A stretch of DNA of 64,000 nucleotides, taken from the NCBI RefSeq assembly GCF_021117385.1, contig NZ_CP088252.1:806001-870000 (forward strand), in the 5' to 3' direction. Source of the DNA: Frateuria soli (GTDB lineage Bacteria > Pseudomonadota > Gammaproteobacteria > Xanthomonadales > Rhodanobacteraceae). The notes under the pieces were generated by a model, which saw only the letters and a list, made by a program, of their open reading frames with translations, ran no database searches and was not told where the DNA came from. Positions 24,922 to 32,785 of the stretch are shown here, in pieces. A program made the position numbers and the translations under genes. Every line of letters begins with the position of its first letter. Position 1 is the first letter of the stretch.

Positions 24922-25719
24922 ATGAATCGCAGGCTGCTCGGGTGGTGGGCTTCGGCTCGCGCGATGGGCGTTGGCGGCGCGCGAGCGCTTTTGGGCGTTT
25001 GGCACCACTGCGTGGTATGTGGACATCGTGTTCCGGCCTTCCTGCCCTGGCGCGGTGGCTCGGCCGCCGCGCCACCTTTGATGCGTGCGCTGCACATGGT
25101 GGGGAGTGATCTCGACCATTTTGCTTGTCCGCGCTGTGGCGCTAACGATCGCGATCGCCACCTGCGCCTTTACTTCGAACGTTGCGGCATCGCCGAGCGG
25201 CTGAGCGGCGCACGTATTTTGCATTTCGCGCCGGAAGCACCGCTGATGGCATGGATCGCCACGATGCAGCCAGCTTTGCACGTGTTAGCGGATCTGTATC
25301 CGGCGCGCCAGGGGATCCAACGCATCAACCTTGAAGCGATCCCCTTCAAGAATGGGACGTTCGACGTCGTAATCGCGAATCATGTACTGGAGCATGTCGG
25401 TGACCTGGACAGCGCAACAAGCGAAATCGCCCGCGTGCTTGCACCAGGAGGCATCGCGATCCTGCAGACCCCGTGGTGCCGTGGCCTTGCGGCAACACTT
25501 GATGATCCGGGCGTTCAGTCGTCGGATGCTCGGCTCCAGTTATATGGGCAGGAAGACCATGTACGTCTGTTCGGCCGCGATGTATACGCACGCATTGGAA
25601 AGAGCGGACTGAACGCACTGCCGATGTCGCACGCGGCAGTTTTGTCCGGGATTGATCCAGACCTCTACGGTGTCAATCCCGAGGAGGACCTGATGCTGTT
25701 CGCGCGCGCTGCGAATTAG
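24922..25719 (+). CDS. SAM-dependent methyltransferase with an N-terminal zinc ribbon
   Basis: The 265-residue protein has CVVCGHR and CPRCGAND pairs near residues 30 and 70, likely a zinc-binding knuckle. A Rossmann methyltransferase core follows: ARILHFAPEAPLMAWI, VLADLYPARQGIQ (acidic end of strand 2), FDVVIANHVLEHVGD and LAPGGIAILQTPW. Methyltransferases of this Methyltransf_11 type in glycan clusters often cap a sugar chain and so stop its growth, but this is inferred. The ribosome site is GAGGAGG before the ATG at 24922. It is the last gene of the plus-strand cluster. Confidence 0.83.
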   Translation: MNRRLLGWWASARAMGVGGARALLGVWHHCVVCGHRVPAFLPWRGGSAAAPPLMRALHMVGSDLDHFACPRCGANDRDRHLRLYFERCGIAERLSGARILHFAPEAPLMAWIATMQPALHVLADLYPARQGIQRINLEAIPFKNGTFDVVIANHVLEHVGDLDSATSEIARVLAPGGIAILQTPWCRGLAATLDDPGVQSSDARLQLYGQEDHVRLFGRDVYARIGKSGLNALPMSHAAVLSGIDPDLYGVNPEEDLMLFARAAN

Positions 25720-25723
25720 TGAG

Positions 25724-25733
25724 CCCCCCCCCC
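25724..25733. repeat. Run of ten C
   Basis: A homopolymer of ten C lies a few bases after the methyltransferase stop codon, in the 178-bp gap between convergent genes. It is outside any coding region. Confidence 0.8.
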
Positions 25734-25897
25734 TTATCGGGTGCGGCGCGACGTGTCAACTGTGCAGCATGCCTCGGCGATGCATTGCACCTTCTTGGCA
25801 GGCGACCTCCTGCCTATGACGGCTAGCGGCCGGAACTGCCGGGCGTGTTCCTTCAGGAAAATGTGCTATCTAGGTTTGCCGTCAAACATGTTGCCGG

Positions 25898-27877
25898 TCA
25901 AGAGGATGGCAACCTAGAGCGAAGCTCGGCGATACTGCCGTCCAGACGCCCCGCGAAATTGAGGGCCTCGAGCTTCTGGAGCGCTTGTCGCGCCTGCTCA
26001 AACTGCCCACTTGCGAGAAGCATGCGTACGGCGGTGATGCGATAGGCCGGTTCCATGGGCCCAGCGCTGATCGCCTGCTCGATCACCCGCAATGCAAGCG
26101 CGCGGTCATCGAGGATATTCCACGCATAATCGCTGTATGTGGCCAACAGCCGGGGGCTGGGATTCGGATGTGACAGCGCAGCGAGGAAGGCGGCTACCAT
26201 GCGCCCTTTGGGCAAGCGGCAGGCACCTTCGCGTGCGCATTGAGTAAGCGTACCCAACGAACTTTCATCCTGCACGCCGGGCGGGCGGGCTTTCAGCTTG
26301 GCGATAAGGCTGTCCCACCAGGCGTCCTTAAGCGGCAGGCCCATGCGCGCATTCATAAAGATCAGCGCTTGTTCGGGAAGTATCGAGCTGTTCGGCAGCT
26401 GCATTGCCCGCTCCAGCGGCGCGTAAGCCAACCGAGTGAATGGCGAGTCGCGATCATAATGAGAGTAGATGACGTATATGCGGCCCAATTCGTACTGCGC
26501 GCGGGGTGATTCGGGAGCGCGTCCCGCGAGCTCCGCGGCCAAGCGCAACGGATTGCCCCAGGCGTAGGCGGTCAAGGCGGTGCTAGCGATCCAGAACAGC
26601 ATCAGGCCGGTCAGCGCGACATAGCGCGGTAAGGCCATGGGTAAAGGGCGTTGGTGGGTGGCAGCGGAGGATTTGTCCGCATGGCGCGGCGAGGCCAGTG
26701 CTGGAACGACGGCAAGCAGTAGGCCGAGGCTGGCGAAGTAGTTGCGATGCTCGTAGATCAGTTCCAACGGGAGGATGGTTCCGGTTAACAGGTGGCAACC
26801 GAGAAAGAAGGCCAAGCCAAGCGACACCAATGGGCGTCGTTGCCGCAATGCAAAAACGAGCCAGGCCAGCGCAGCTAGCGCGAGAAGGCTAACCAGCGTG
26901 GTCCAAGGGCTTAGGAGGGAGGTCGAGACGTGGAAATCGTCGTGGTAGAAGGAAAGCGCATCAGGTGTTGGCAGCAGGGTCCAGTCGATGTAACCGGCGA
27001 CGATCCGTGCCTCGCTCAACAGGCGCTGGCCAAGCGTGAAATCACGAGTCGAAAAGGCTGCGGGCGAGAGCACATGGGGTACGACTAGCGTCAACCCCGC
27101 GAGCATTGGCAGCAGCAACGTCAAGGTGAAAAGCGCCAGCACGCGTGCGTCTCGGTTCCGCGATGCGGCGGCCCGGTGAAAGCCGAACACGCTCCATTCG
27201 ACCATGAAGGCGTATAGCGGCAGCATCACCGCCGTTTCCTTTGCCAGCAAGCCGAGCGCGGTGGGTGCAATCACGCTGAGCGCACACAGGACTAGGCCGC
27301 CACGGCCGGCGAGCATGCGTTCACGTCCACCGATGTAACCCAGCAGGCCGAGCAGTACAAAGGCGTTGGCCATGCTCTCCATGCGCTGTACCACATAGAG
27401 CACGCCGGTCAGGTTGATTGGCAGCACCATCCACGCAGTGGCAATGAGTACAGCCAACAGGCCATTGCGCTCGTGCTGCCGAACTCCGCTGCTTGCTGCT
27501 TTCGCTTTTGCTGACGCTTCAATGGCATCCAGCAGGCGTCGTGCGAGCAGGAACACCAGCAGTCCGTTTAGCAAGTGGATAAGCAGGTTGGTCAGCTTCA
27601 TCCAGTAAGGGTCGAGGCCTGCGGTGAGGTAGTTGGCAGCGAAGCTCAACGAGGCCAGCGGCCGTTTGAAATCGCTGGCCGGCGACGACAGCGCCGCGCG
27701 CGCAAGGCTGGAGATGCTTGCATCGGACGGTTGGACACCGCGGTTGTCCACGATATTGGGGTAATCATCGAACAGCCAGCCGCCGGAAAGGCCGGGCCAG
27801 TAGACCGCGGTGCAAAGGACGAGTGCGATCACCATCAGCCATGAGCTGTGGCCGCGAAGGCGTGAGAAATGGCTCAT
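25898..27877 (-). CDS. Membrane GT-C-like glycosyltransferase with TPR-like tail, copy 2
   Basis: The 659-residue protein has a first helix followed by SGGWLFDDYPNIVDN, with an Asp-Asp pair after helix 1, the place of the catalytic acid in GT-C enzymes. Further conserved points are LYVVQRMESMAN and ELIYEHRNYFASLGL. About ten helices fill residues 15-440. The C-terminal ~210 residues are soluble, with TPR-like helical pairs (AAELAGRAPESPRAQYELGR, FEQARQALQKLEAL), and should face the periplasm. It is a paralogue of the next gene and overlaps it by four bases. It resembles TMTC- and TfpW-type enzymes that glycosylate proteins; a role on pilin is inferred from location. Confidence 0.7.
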   Translation of the reverse strand: MSHFSRLRGHSSWLMVIALVLCTAVYWPGLSGGWLFDDYPNIVDNRGVQPSDASISSLARAALSSPASDFKRPLASLSFAANYLTAGLDPYWMKLTNLLIHLLNGLLVFLLARRLLDAIEASAKAKAASSGVRQHERNGLLAVLIATAWMVLPINLTGVLYVVQRMESMANAFVLLGLLGYIGGRERMLAGRGGLVLCALSVIAPTALGLLAKETAVMLPLYAFMVEWSVFGFHRAAASRNRDARVLALFTLTLLLPMLAGLTLVVPHVLSPAAFSTRDFTLGQRLLSEARIVAGYIDWTLLPTPDALSFYHDDFHVSTSLLSPWTTLVSLLALAALAWLVFALRQRRPLVSLGLAFFLGCHLLTGTILPLELIYEHRNYFASLGLLLAVVPALASPRHADKSSAATHQRPLPMALPRYVALTGLMLFWIASTALTAYAWGNPLRLAAELAGRAPESPRAQYELGRIYVIYSHYDRDSPFTRLAYAPLERAMQLPNSSILPEQALIFMNARMGLPLKDAWWDSLIAKLKARPPGVQDESSLGTLTQCAREGACRLPKGRMVAAFLAALSHPNPSPRLLATYSDYAWNILDDRALALRVIEQAISAGPMEPAYRITAVRMLLASGQFEQARQALQKLEALNFAGRLDGSIAELRSRLPSS

Positions 27878-29913
27878 CCGGGAGGCGCGTAGCTGTCTTT
27901 GAGGTCTTTTTGTAGTGTATCCCGCAGACGTGCCAATTCCCGCGGCCAGTAGTCCTGACGGGCCAATACATAGGCGTGGAGGCGCGCCATGCTCCAGCCG
28001 GATGCTTTGGGCGGAGGTGGAAGGGACTGGAAATAGGCCAGGTGAGCGAGCCCCTGTGCCGGAAATCCTGCCGAGCCCAGCTCAGCCGCCTGGCTGAGTG
28101 CAAGGCTTTCGCGGGGTTGCTGCCGCAGTCCGGCGTCGAACAACGTCAGCGCCTGCTCGGGCTCTCCTTGCTTGATCGCGAGGCGACCGAGCAGGTAGTC
28201 GATATCCTGCTGACGCCCCGGGTTACCGACCAGTCGCGGGTTCTGCCGGGCGGCTAGCAGCAGACGTTTGATCTCCGCCAAGCCGATGGCCGGGCATTTA
28301 CCGAAGGTAGCCTCGTTGATCGCTCGATCGAACCAGTTGGTGAGCAGGGTGCCGGTGTCACGGGTGGTGGCCAAGGCTTGCTCGGCCGATGTGAGGCTAG
28401 TTGCGTTGAGGTTGCCTGCGGCGCATCGGGCAGCCACCAAGTTCAACGCAAGTTGTACTTGGTCGGGTGCGAGCCGCAGCGCAGGCTCAAGTCGCCGAAT
28501 GGCCAAGCGCGGATGGCCTGCACTCATCTCCGCCTGTGCCGCAAAAGCCTGCGCCCGTGCTGAAGACGGATTCAGGCGGGCCCATAGCAACGCTTGGTCA
28601 TGGGTATTGCCCCAAAGGCTTGCCCGGGACCATGTCATGGTCAGCAGGGTAGCCAGGCAGACGGCTGCCAAGACTAGCTTGGAACGGTGCCAGGACGTGT
28701 GCGCCGACTGCTCGGTGGATTGCCTCGTCATCAGATTGCAGCCGCACAACCATAACGCAAGCGGCCAGAACATCAGCAGTGCAGGCAGGTAGTTTCGATG
28801 CTCGAAGAAGAGTTCCAGGGCGATGGTGCTGGACTCGATCGACTGTCCGACAAAGAAGAACAAGACGGCTGCCGCGACCGCCGGCCAGCGGTTGCGACCT
28901 TTCCACGCAAAGGCGATCAACGCAGCGATGGCCAGGAGCGAAGGCAGCGTGGTCCACGGATGCAGCAAGGAGGTGGACGCCTTGACCTGGTCATTGAACA
29001 GGCCGGCAGTGAAAGGCGTTGGCAGCCAGAGCATGTGCAGGTAGGTGAGAAGCACCCGCGGCTCGGTGAGCAACCGCTGCCCCAGCGTCCATTGGCGCGC
29101 GTCGGAAATGCCGACCGTCAGGCCGTGCCATCCTGCGTGCAACAGATACGCGACGATTGCCAGCGTGGGCAGCCAGCCGAACAGCAGCATGGCGCGCCTG
29201 TAACTGGACGGTGCATTTGCCCGGTGGGCGGCACGGTCGCAAGGGTGCAGAAACGCAAATTCGAGCGTGAGCGCAAGGACCGGCAGGAGGATACCGTTGG
29301 CCTTGCTGAGTACGGCCAGCATCGTGCAGGCGCCCAAGCCCGTGACGATCCAGACCAGTCCCTGCCACAGAGCACGCTCCCTCATTCTCTTTCGGCCGTG
29401 CAACCAGGCCAGTAGTCCGAGGAGTGTGAACGTGGCCGGCAACATGGCCTCGCGCTGCACGATGTAGAGCGTTGTCGAGACGAAGAGCGGGTGCGCCATC
29501 CAGAAACCGGCGCCCAGGACCGCCGCCGCGTCGAGGCGTCTGCGGTCCTGTTCCGGTTGCGCCGTGGCGGCAGCGCCCAATCGGCGCAGCAGCAGAAACA
29601 GCAGAACGCCATTCAACAGGTGAACGAGCAGGTTCGTCCGCTTGAACGGATAGGGGTCTGCCGGCCAGTTGCGCGCATCCAGCAGGAACGAGAGCAGGGC
29701 AATCGGTCGCCCGGTCGGATCGGCGGTACCCGAGGTTACATAGCGGACAAAGGTCTCCCATCGGTTAATGGGACCGGTTTCGCCCAGCGCAGGAAGGTTT
29801 GCGAAATCGTCGAAGAGGAACCCGCCGTGCAGGCCCGGGTGGTAGGCGAGTGCGGTAAGGCATGCCATGCAACACAGCATGAGCCACGTGGCCAGGCGGG
29901 TATTTCGCGTCAT
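27874..29913 (-). CDS. Membrane GT-C-like glycosyltransferase with TPR-like tail, copy 1
   Basis: The 679-residue protein is collinear with its neighbour: HGGFLFDDFANLPAL after helix 1 (Asp-Asp pair), LYIVQREAMLPATF, and ELFFEHRNYLPALL. About ten helices occupy residues 10-410. The C-terminal part contains helical repeats of TPR type (PSSARAQAFAAQAEMSAGHP; RLAIKQGEPEQALTLFDAGL). It starts 31 bases after the terminator-like hairpin that follows the first pilin gene, on the same strand. Read-through from the pilin promoter or a weak promoter could drive it. By family resemblance it would use a polyprenyl-linked sugar in the periplasm; the acceptor is unknown. Confidence 0.7.
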   Translation of the reverse strand: MTRNTRLATWLMLCCMACLTALAYHPGLHGGFLFDDFANLPALGETGPINRWETFVRYVTSGTADPTGRPIALLSFLLDARNWPADPYPFKRTNLLVHLLNGVLLFLLLRRLGAAATAQPEQDRRRLDAAAVLGAGFWMAHPLFVSTTLYIVQREAMLPATFTLLGLLAWLHGRKRMRERALWQGLVWIVTGLGACTMLAVLSKANGILLPVLALTLEFAFLHPCDRAAHRANAPSSYRRAMLLFGWLPTLAIVAYLLHAGWHGLTVGISDARQWTLGQRLLTEPRVLLTYLHMLWLPTPFTAGLFNDQVKASTSLLHPWTTLPSLLAIAALIAFAWKGRNRWPAVAAAVLFFFVGQSIESSTIALELFFEHRNYLPALLMFWPLALWLCGCNLMTRQSTEQSAHTSWHRSKLVLAAVCLATLLTMTWSRASLWGNTHDQALLWARLNPSSARAQAFAAQAEMSAGHPRLAIRRLEPALRLAPDQVQLALNLVAARCAAGNLNATSLTSAEQALATTRDTGTLLTNWFDRAINEATFGKCPAIGLAEIKRLLLAARQNPRLVGNPGRQQDIDYLLGRLAIKQGEPEQALTLFDAGLRQQPRESLALSQAAELGSAGFPAQGLAHLAYFQSLPPPPKASGWSMARLHAYVLARQDYWPRELARLRDTLQKDLKDSYAPPG

Positions 29914-29926
29914 TCTTCAAAGTACC

Positions 29927-29957
29927 AAAAAAGAAGGGCCGCATGGCGGCCCTTCTT
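29927..29957 (-). terminator. Rho-independent terminator after the first pilin gene
   Basis: On the minus strand, AAGAAGGGCCGC and GCGGCCCTTCTT form a 12-bp stem around a CAT loop, followed by a run of T. It lies 23 bases past the pilin stop. Such a hairpin would let the pilin be made in excess over the membrane glycosyltransferase genes downstream. Confidence 0.88.
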
Positions 29958-29979
29958 GATCATACACGGGTCAGGCAAT

Positions 29980-30444
29980 TTACTGACGGCAGGAAGCTGG
30001 CAGGTACTTGTCCTTGACCTTGGTGCCGTCGCCCTTGCAGTGCCATTCCACCGAACCAGCGTGGGTGATGGGAGAGAGGACGAGAGTGCCGTCGGCACCC
30101 TTGATCGCGGTATTCGCCTTCGGACCGTCGTACTGGGCCTCGATCACGCCGTCCGTACCGTCACCATCAGAACCGACGCCGATCTGGCTGACGTACTGGC
30201 CGTTGATGCTCCCGGCGCTGGAGAGACCAGCCGACTCATTGTTGCCAGGCAGACGACCGGTGTTGGTGTAGAACTCGGCCACGGCGGTCTTGGCGCCGTC
30301 GGCGAGCGACATGCCTTCGGAGACCTGCGTGCGGATCACGTAATCCTGGTAGGCCGGGATCGCGATGGCCGCCAGGATGGCGATGATGGCGATCACGATC
30401 ATCAGTTCGATGAGGGTGAAGCCCTTCTGGATGGTCTTCTTCAT
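29980..30444 (-). CDS. pilA: Type IV pilin, PilA-like (154 aa)
   Basis: The short leader MKKTIQKG is followed by the class a type IV pilin start [20 protein letters not shown] with Glu at mature position 5. The rest is a variable head domain ending in a disulfide-bounded loop (Cys in VEWHCKGDG and in LPASCRQ). Cleavage by PilD after Gly8 is expected. The mature protein would be the pilus fibre subunit or one of two. Several Ser and Thr residues in the head could accept glycans, but no site can be fixed. A sigma-54-type promoter lies about 130 bases upstream. Confidence 0.95.
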   Translation of the reverse strand: MKKTIQKGFTLIELMIVIAIIAILAAIAIPAYQDYVIRTQVSEGMSLADGAKTAVAEFYTNTGRLPGNNESAGLSSAGSINGQYVSQIGVGSDGDGTDGVIEAQYDGPKANTAIKGADGTLVLSPITHAGSVEWHCKGDGTKVKDKYLPASCRQ

Positions 30445-30572
30445 GGTGGTTCCTCGTTTTGCTGGTTAGCTAACCGTTTGATGCCCCCTGAGCCCCGGTC
30501 CCGGATCCCCCTAGGCGGAATCGGACCCCACGTACGCGGTCAGGAACGACCAGGAAGCTCGCGGTGTACGAA

Positions 30573-30587
30573 GCAGTTTGCGTGCCA
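30573..30587 (-). promoter_or_regulatory. Sigma-54 (RpoN) -24/-12 promoter for the first pilin
   Basis: On the minus strand, TGGCACGCAAACTGC has GG and GC exactly ten bases apart and a full TGGCACG -24 box; the -12 box reads CTGC rather than TTGC. It would start transcription near 30561, giving a leader of about 115 bases before the pilin ATG. pilA genes in Pseudomonas and Xanthomonas relatives are RpoN/PilR-dependent. The remaining sequence between the two pilin genes (30445-30772) shows no gene. Confidence 0.75.
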
Positions 30588-30772
30588 CGCCCACTGCTTC
30601 TTTATTGCCGCATAGCTGCAGGCCGGGCGATTGTGCACGTCGTCACGAATGTCTACAACCCGTGTGTTTGCCGTAGCGTCCGGTTGAAGAACCGTGACGC
30701 GGCTGGCATCCGGCGGGCCTGTCTAAAAGCGGCACCTAGTGTCAAAGTTTGTCAAGGATGCGTCTCTGGTCG

Positions 30773-31216
30773 TCAACGGCGGCACGACGCGGGCAGGTAC
30801 TTGCCCGGCAGGGTCGTCCCGGATCCGCTGCAGGTCCAGGCGATGCTGCCGGCATAGGTGATCGGCGACAGGACGAGCTCGGCGCTGTGTATCTGGACGT
30901 TGGCCTTGGGACCTTGGAAGCCCACGTCGATCTTGCCCCCGGTGACATCGACGCTCGAGACATAACTCCCTTTGATCGAGGCGGCGCTCGCCAGGCCCGC
31001 CGACGTGTTGTTAGGCGGAAACCGGCCCGTATTGGAAATGAAATCCCAGACGGCCGCTTTGGGGCCCGTGGACAAACTCAGTCCTTCGGACACCTGGGCA
31101 CGAATCACGTAGTCCTGGTACGCCGGTATCGCGATGGCAGCAAGGATGGCGATGATCGCAATCACGATCATCAACTCGATCAGCGTAAAGCCACTGGTAC
31201 GTCGAAGCGTTCGCAT
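30773..31216 (-). CDS. Type IV pilin, PilA-like (147 aa), second copy
   Basis: The leader MRTLRRTSG is followed by the same [20 protein letters not shown] core, with near identity to the neighbouring pilin through the N-terminal helix. The head domain diverges but keeps the C-terminal disulfide loop ([16 protein letters not shown]). It is a tandem paralogue, and either gene could encode the major subunit. AGGGGA upstream of the ATG is a good ribosome site. The two heads differ enough that they could form mixed pili or be expressed under different conditions. Confidence 0.94.
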   Translation of the reverse strand: MRTLRRTSGFTLIELMIVIAIIAILAAIAIPAYQDYVIRAQVSEGLSLSTGPKAAVWDFISNTGRFPPNNTSAGLASAASIKGSYVSSVDVTGGKIDVGFQGPKANVQIHSAELVLSPITYAGSIAWTCSGSGTTLPGKYLPASCRR

Positions 31217-31245
31217 GGAAGTCCCCTGTTGGTCGTCCGAGCGAG

Positions 31246-31260
31246 GCAGGTTTTATACCA
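31246..31260 (-). promoter_or_regulatory. Possible sigma-54 promoter for the second pilin
   Basis: On the minus strand, TGGTATAAAACCTGC keeps the GG-N10-GC spacing of RpoN promoters, though the -24 box is TGGTATA instead of TGGCACG. It lies 30 bases before the pilin start, giving a leader of about 20 bases. The TATAAA inside it could alternatively be a sigma-70 -10. Confidence 0.5.
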
Positions 31261-31305
31261 ATCAGGCTCTCACGGTGATCAGTCATGGGCGAGTTGTGAT
31301 TGCCG

Positions 31306-32661
31306 TCACGCACGGTCGAGCCCGCTTGCCCGGGCGCGGTATCGCGCCACCGCCCGGCAGGCCAGCCAGGTGACCCAGAGTGCCAGCAGGATCTCCATCG
31401 GTCGAAAAGGGGTCGAATACCGGGGCTCTGCCTGCAGCACCGTATATACGAACGTGACGTAGATCGTGAGCACTCCGACCAACTGCAGGGAAGGCGGGAT
31501 GTCGCTGCGACGGATCAACATGGCTAACCAGCTGACCGCCAGTGTGGCGAACAGGAATGGATTCAGGGCCTTGCAAACCGCCGCGAGTGCCCTGAGCGCA
31601 GCGTTTTCGAGAAAGGGGGAGTGGCGTGTGGGGTAGACATAGATGTCGCCCTGTCCCATCCGGATGTCCCACCCCCAGAAGAGCCAGGGCTTGCTCGCGT
31701 ACCAGGCGGCATAGTGAAGTGGCTTTCGCGCCATGCGGCCCAGGATCGCCTCCAACCCCTGCAACGGTTCCCGTTGCAGCAGGGTCGTTTCGCGGTCGAT
31801 CGCCGCCAGTGCGGCGGCCGCGTTCGGGTCGTGCCGGGAAGCGCCGCGGTAGGCGGCGTGATAGTTGGGCCACGACCCCTGGTCGAGATTGATCAGCGCC
31901 CGTCCGCTCGACGAAGGCGACGGTGGCAACAGCGCCCCCCGCACGTGCCAGGCGCCACAGAACAACACAGGGAAGATGAGCAGCCCCAGTGCCGTGCGTC
32001 GATTGATCCGGCGGCAGGCGAGCAGCCAGCAGACCCCCAAGGGGACCAGGGGGATGAGCACCGCGTTGCTGAGTGCGGCCATGGTCAGGACGGCGGTTCC
32101 ACCGATGGCGTGTGGCACGCTGCCCTTGTCCAGCCCCCAACCGGTCCATGTAAGACCGGCCACCGCGAGGAATCCGACCCAGGACTCGCTCAGGATTAAG
32201 CTGTTGATCGCAACGCTGTGTGGCCACAGCGCCATCAGGAGCCCCGCGGCGGCGAGCCACGGCAGCGGCATCCAGCGCCGTGCCATGAACATGCCCAACG
32301 GCACGGCCAACCCGCTCAGTATGGCCTGGCTCAAAAGTACGGCGGCATACCAGTGGTCCCAGTCGGGCCAGGCTTTCATCCATGCGGCGAGGAACAACGG
32401 ATAGCCCGGATCCCTGAAACTGTCCGGAGGAGGGGGCGTGCCGGTTTCCGGCGCCATCGAAAAGACACGATGGCGCGCGAGGTTGCGTGCGTAGGCGTAA
32501 TACTCCACGCCATCTGCCCGCACGTGTTGCTGATCATCCACCGGCTGGAGCACCTGGGCGTGTACGACGTAGTGCAGACGCACTCCCAGCGAGAGCGCCG
32601 TTATCAGCACGAGCAGGGCGGGCCACGTCCAGTGGCGTACGCGTGTATCGAGCAAGGACAT
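31306..32661 (-). CDS. Polytopic membrane glycosyltransferase (GT39/ArnT-like)
   Basis: The 451-residue protein has about ten helices. After helix 1 comes LGVRLHYVVHAQ and then ADGVEYYAYARNLARHRVFS and FRDPGYPLFLAAW, a pattern found in GT-C enzymes of the PMT/ArnT superfamily (acid in the first periplasmic loop, then a DPGYP element). It should transfer a sugar from a polyprenyl carrier at the periplasmic face. It sits directly upstream of the second pilin on the same strand, with an 89-base gap that holds the pilin promoter. The acceptor is unknown; pilin is the suggestive candidate. Confidence 0.72.
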   Translation of the reverse strand: MSLLDTRVRHWTWPALLVLITALSLGVRLHYVVHAQVLQPVDDQQHVRADGVEYYAYARNLARHRVFSMAPETGTPPPPDSFRDPGYPLFLAAWMKAWPDWDHWYAAVLLSQAILSGLAVPLGMFMARRWMPLPWLAAAGLLMALWPHSVAINSLILSESWVGFLAVAGLTWTGWGLDKGSVPHAIGGTAVLTMAALSNAVLIPLVPLGVCWLLACRRINRRTALGLLIFPVLFCGAWHVRGALLPPSPSSSGRALINLDQGSWPNYHAAYRGASRHDPNAAAALAAIDRETTLLQREPLQGLEAILGRMARKPLHYAAWYASKPWLFWGWDIRMGQGDIYVYPTRHSPFLENAALRALAAVCKALNPFLFATLAVSWLAMLIRRSDIPPSLQLVGVLTIYVTFVYTVLQAEPRYSTPFRPMEILLALWVTWLACRAVARYRARASGLDRA

Positions 32662-32785
32662 GGTGCTTCGCGGGTCTTTTGGCGAGCCGGGGCGCGTGAA
32701 TGGTACCGGCGAAGACACGCATCGGTTGCGTCTCCTCGCGCACCCGCTTAAGTTGCTGGTTACGCCTTCAACCAAGGGAAATCCC

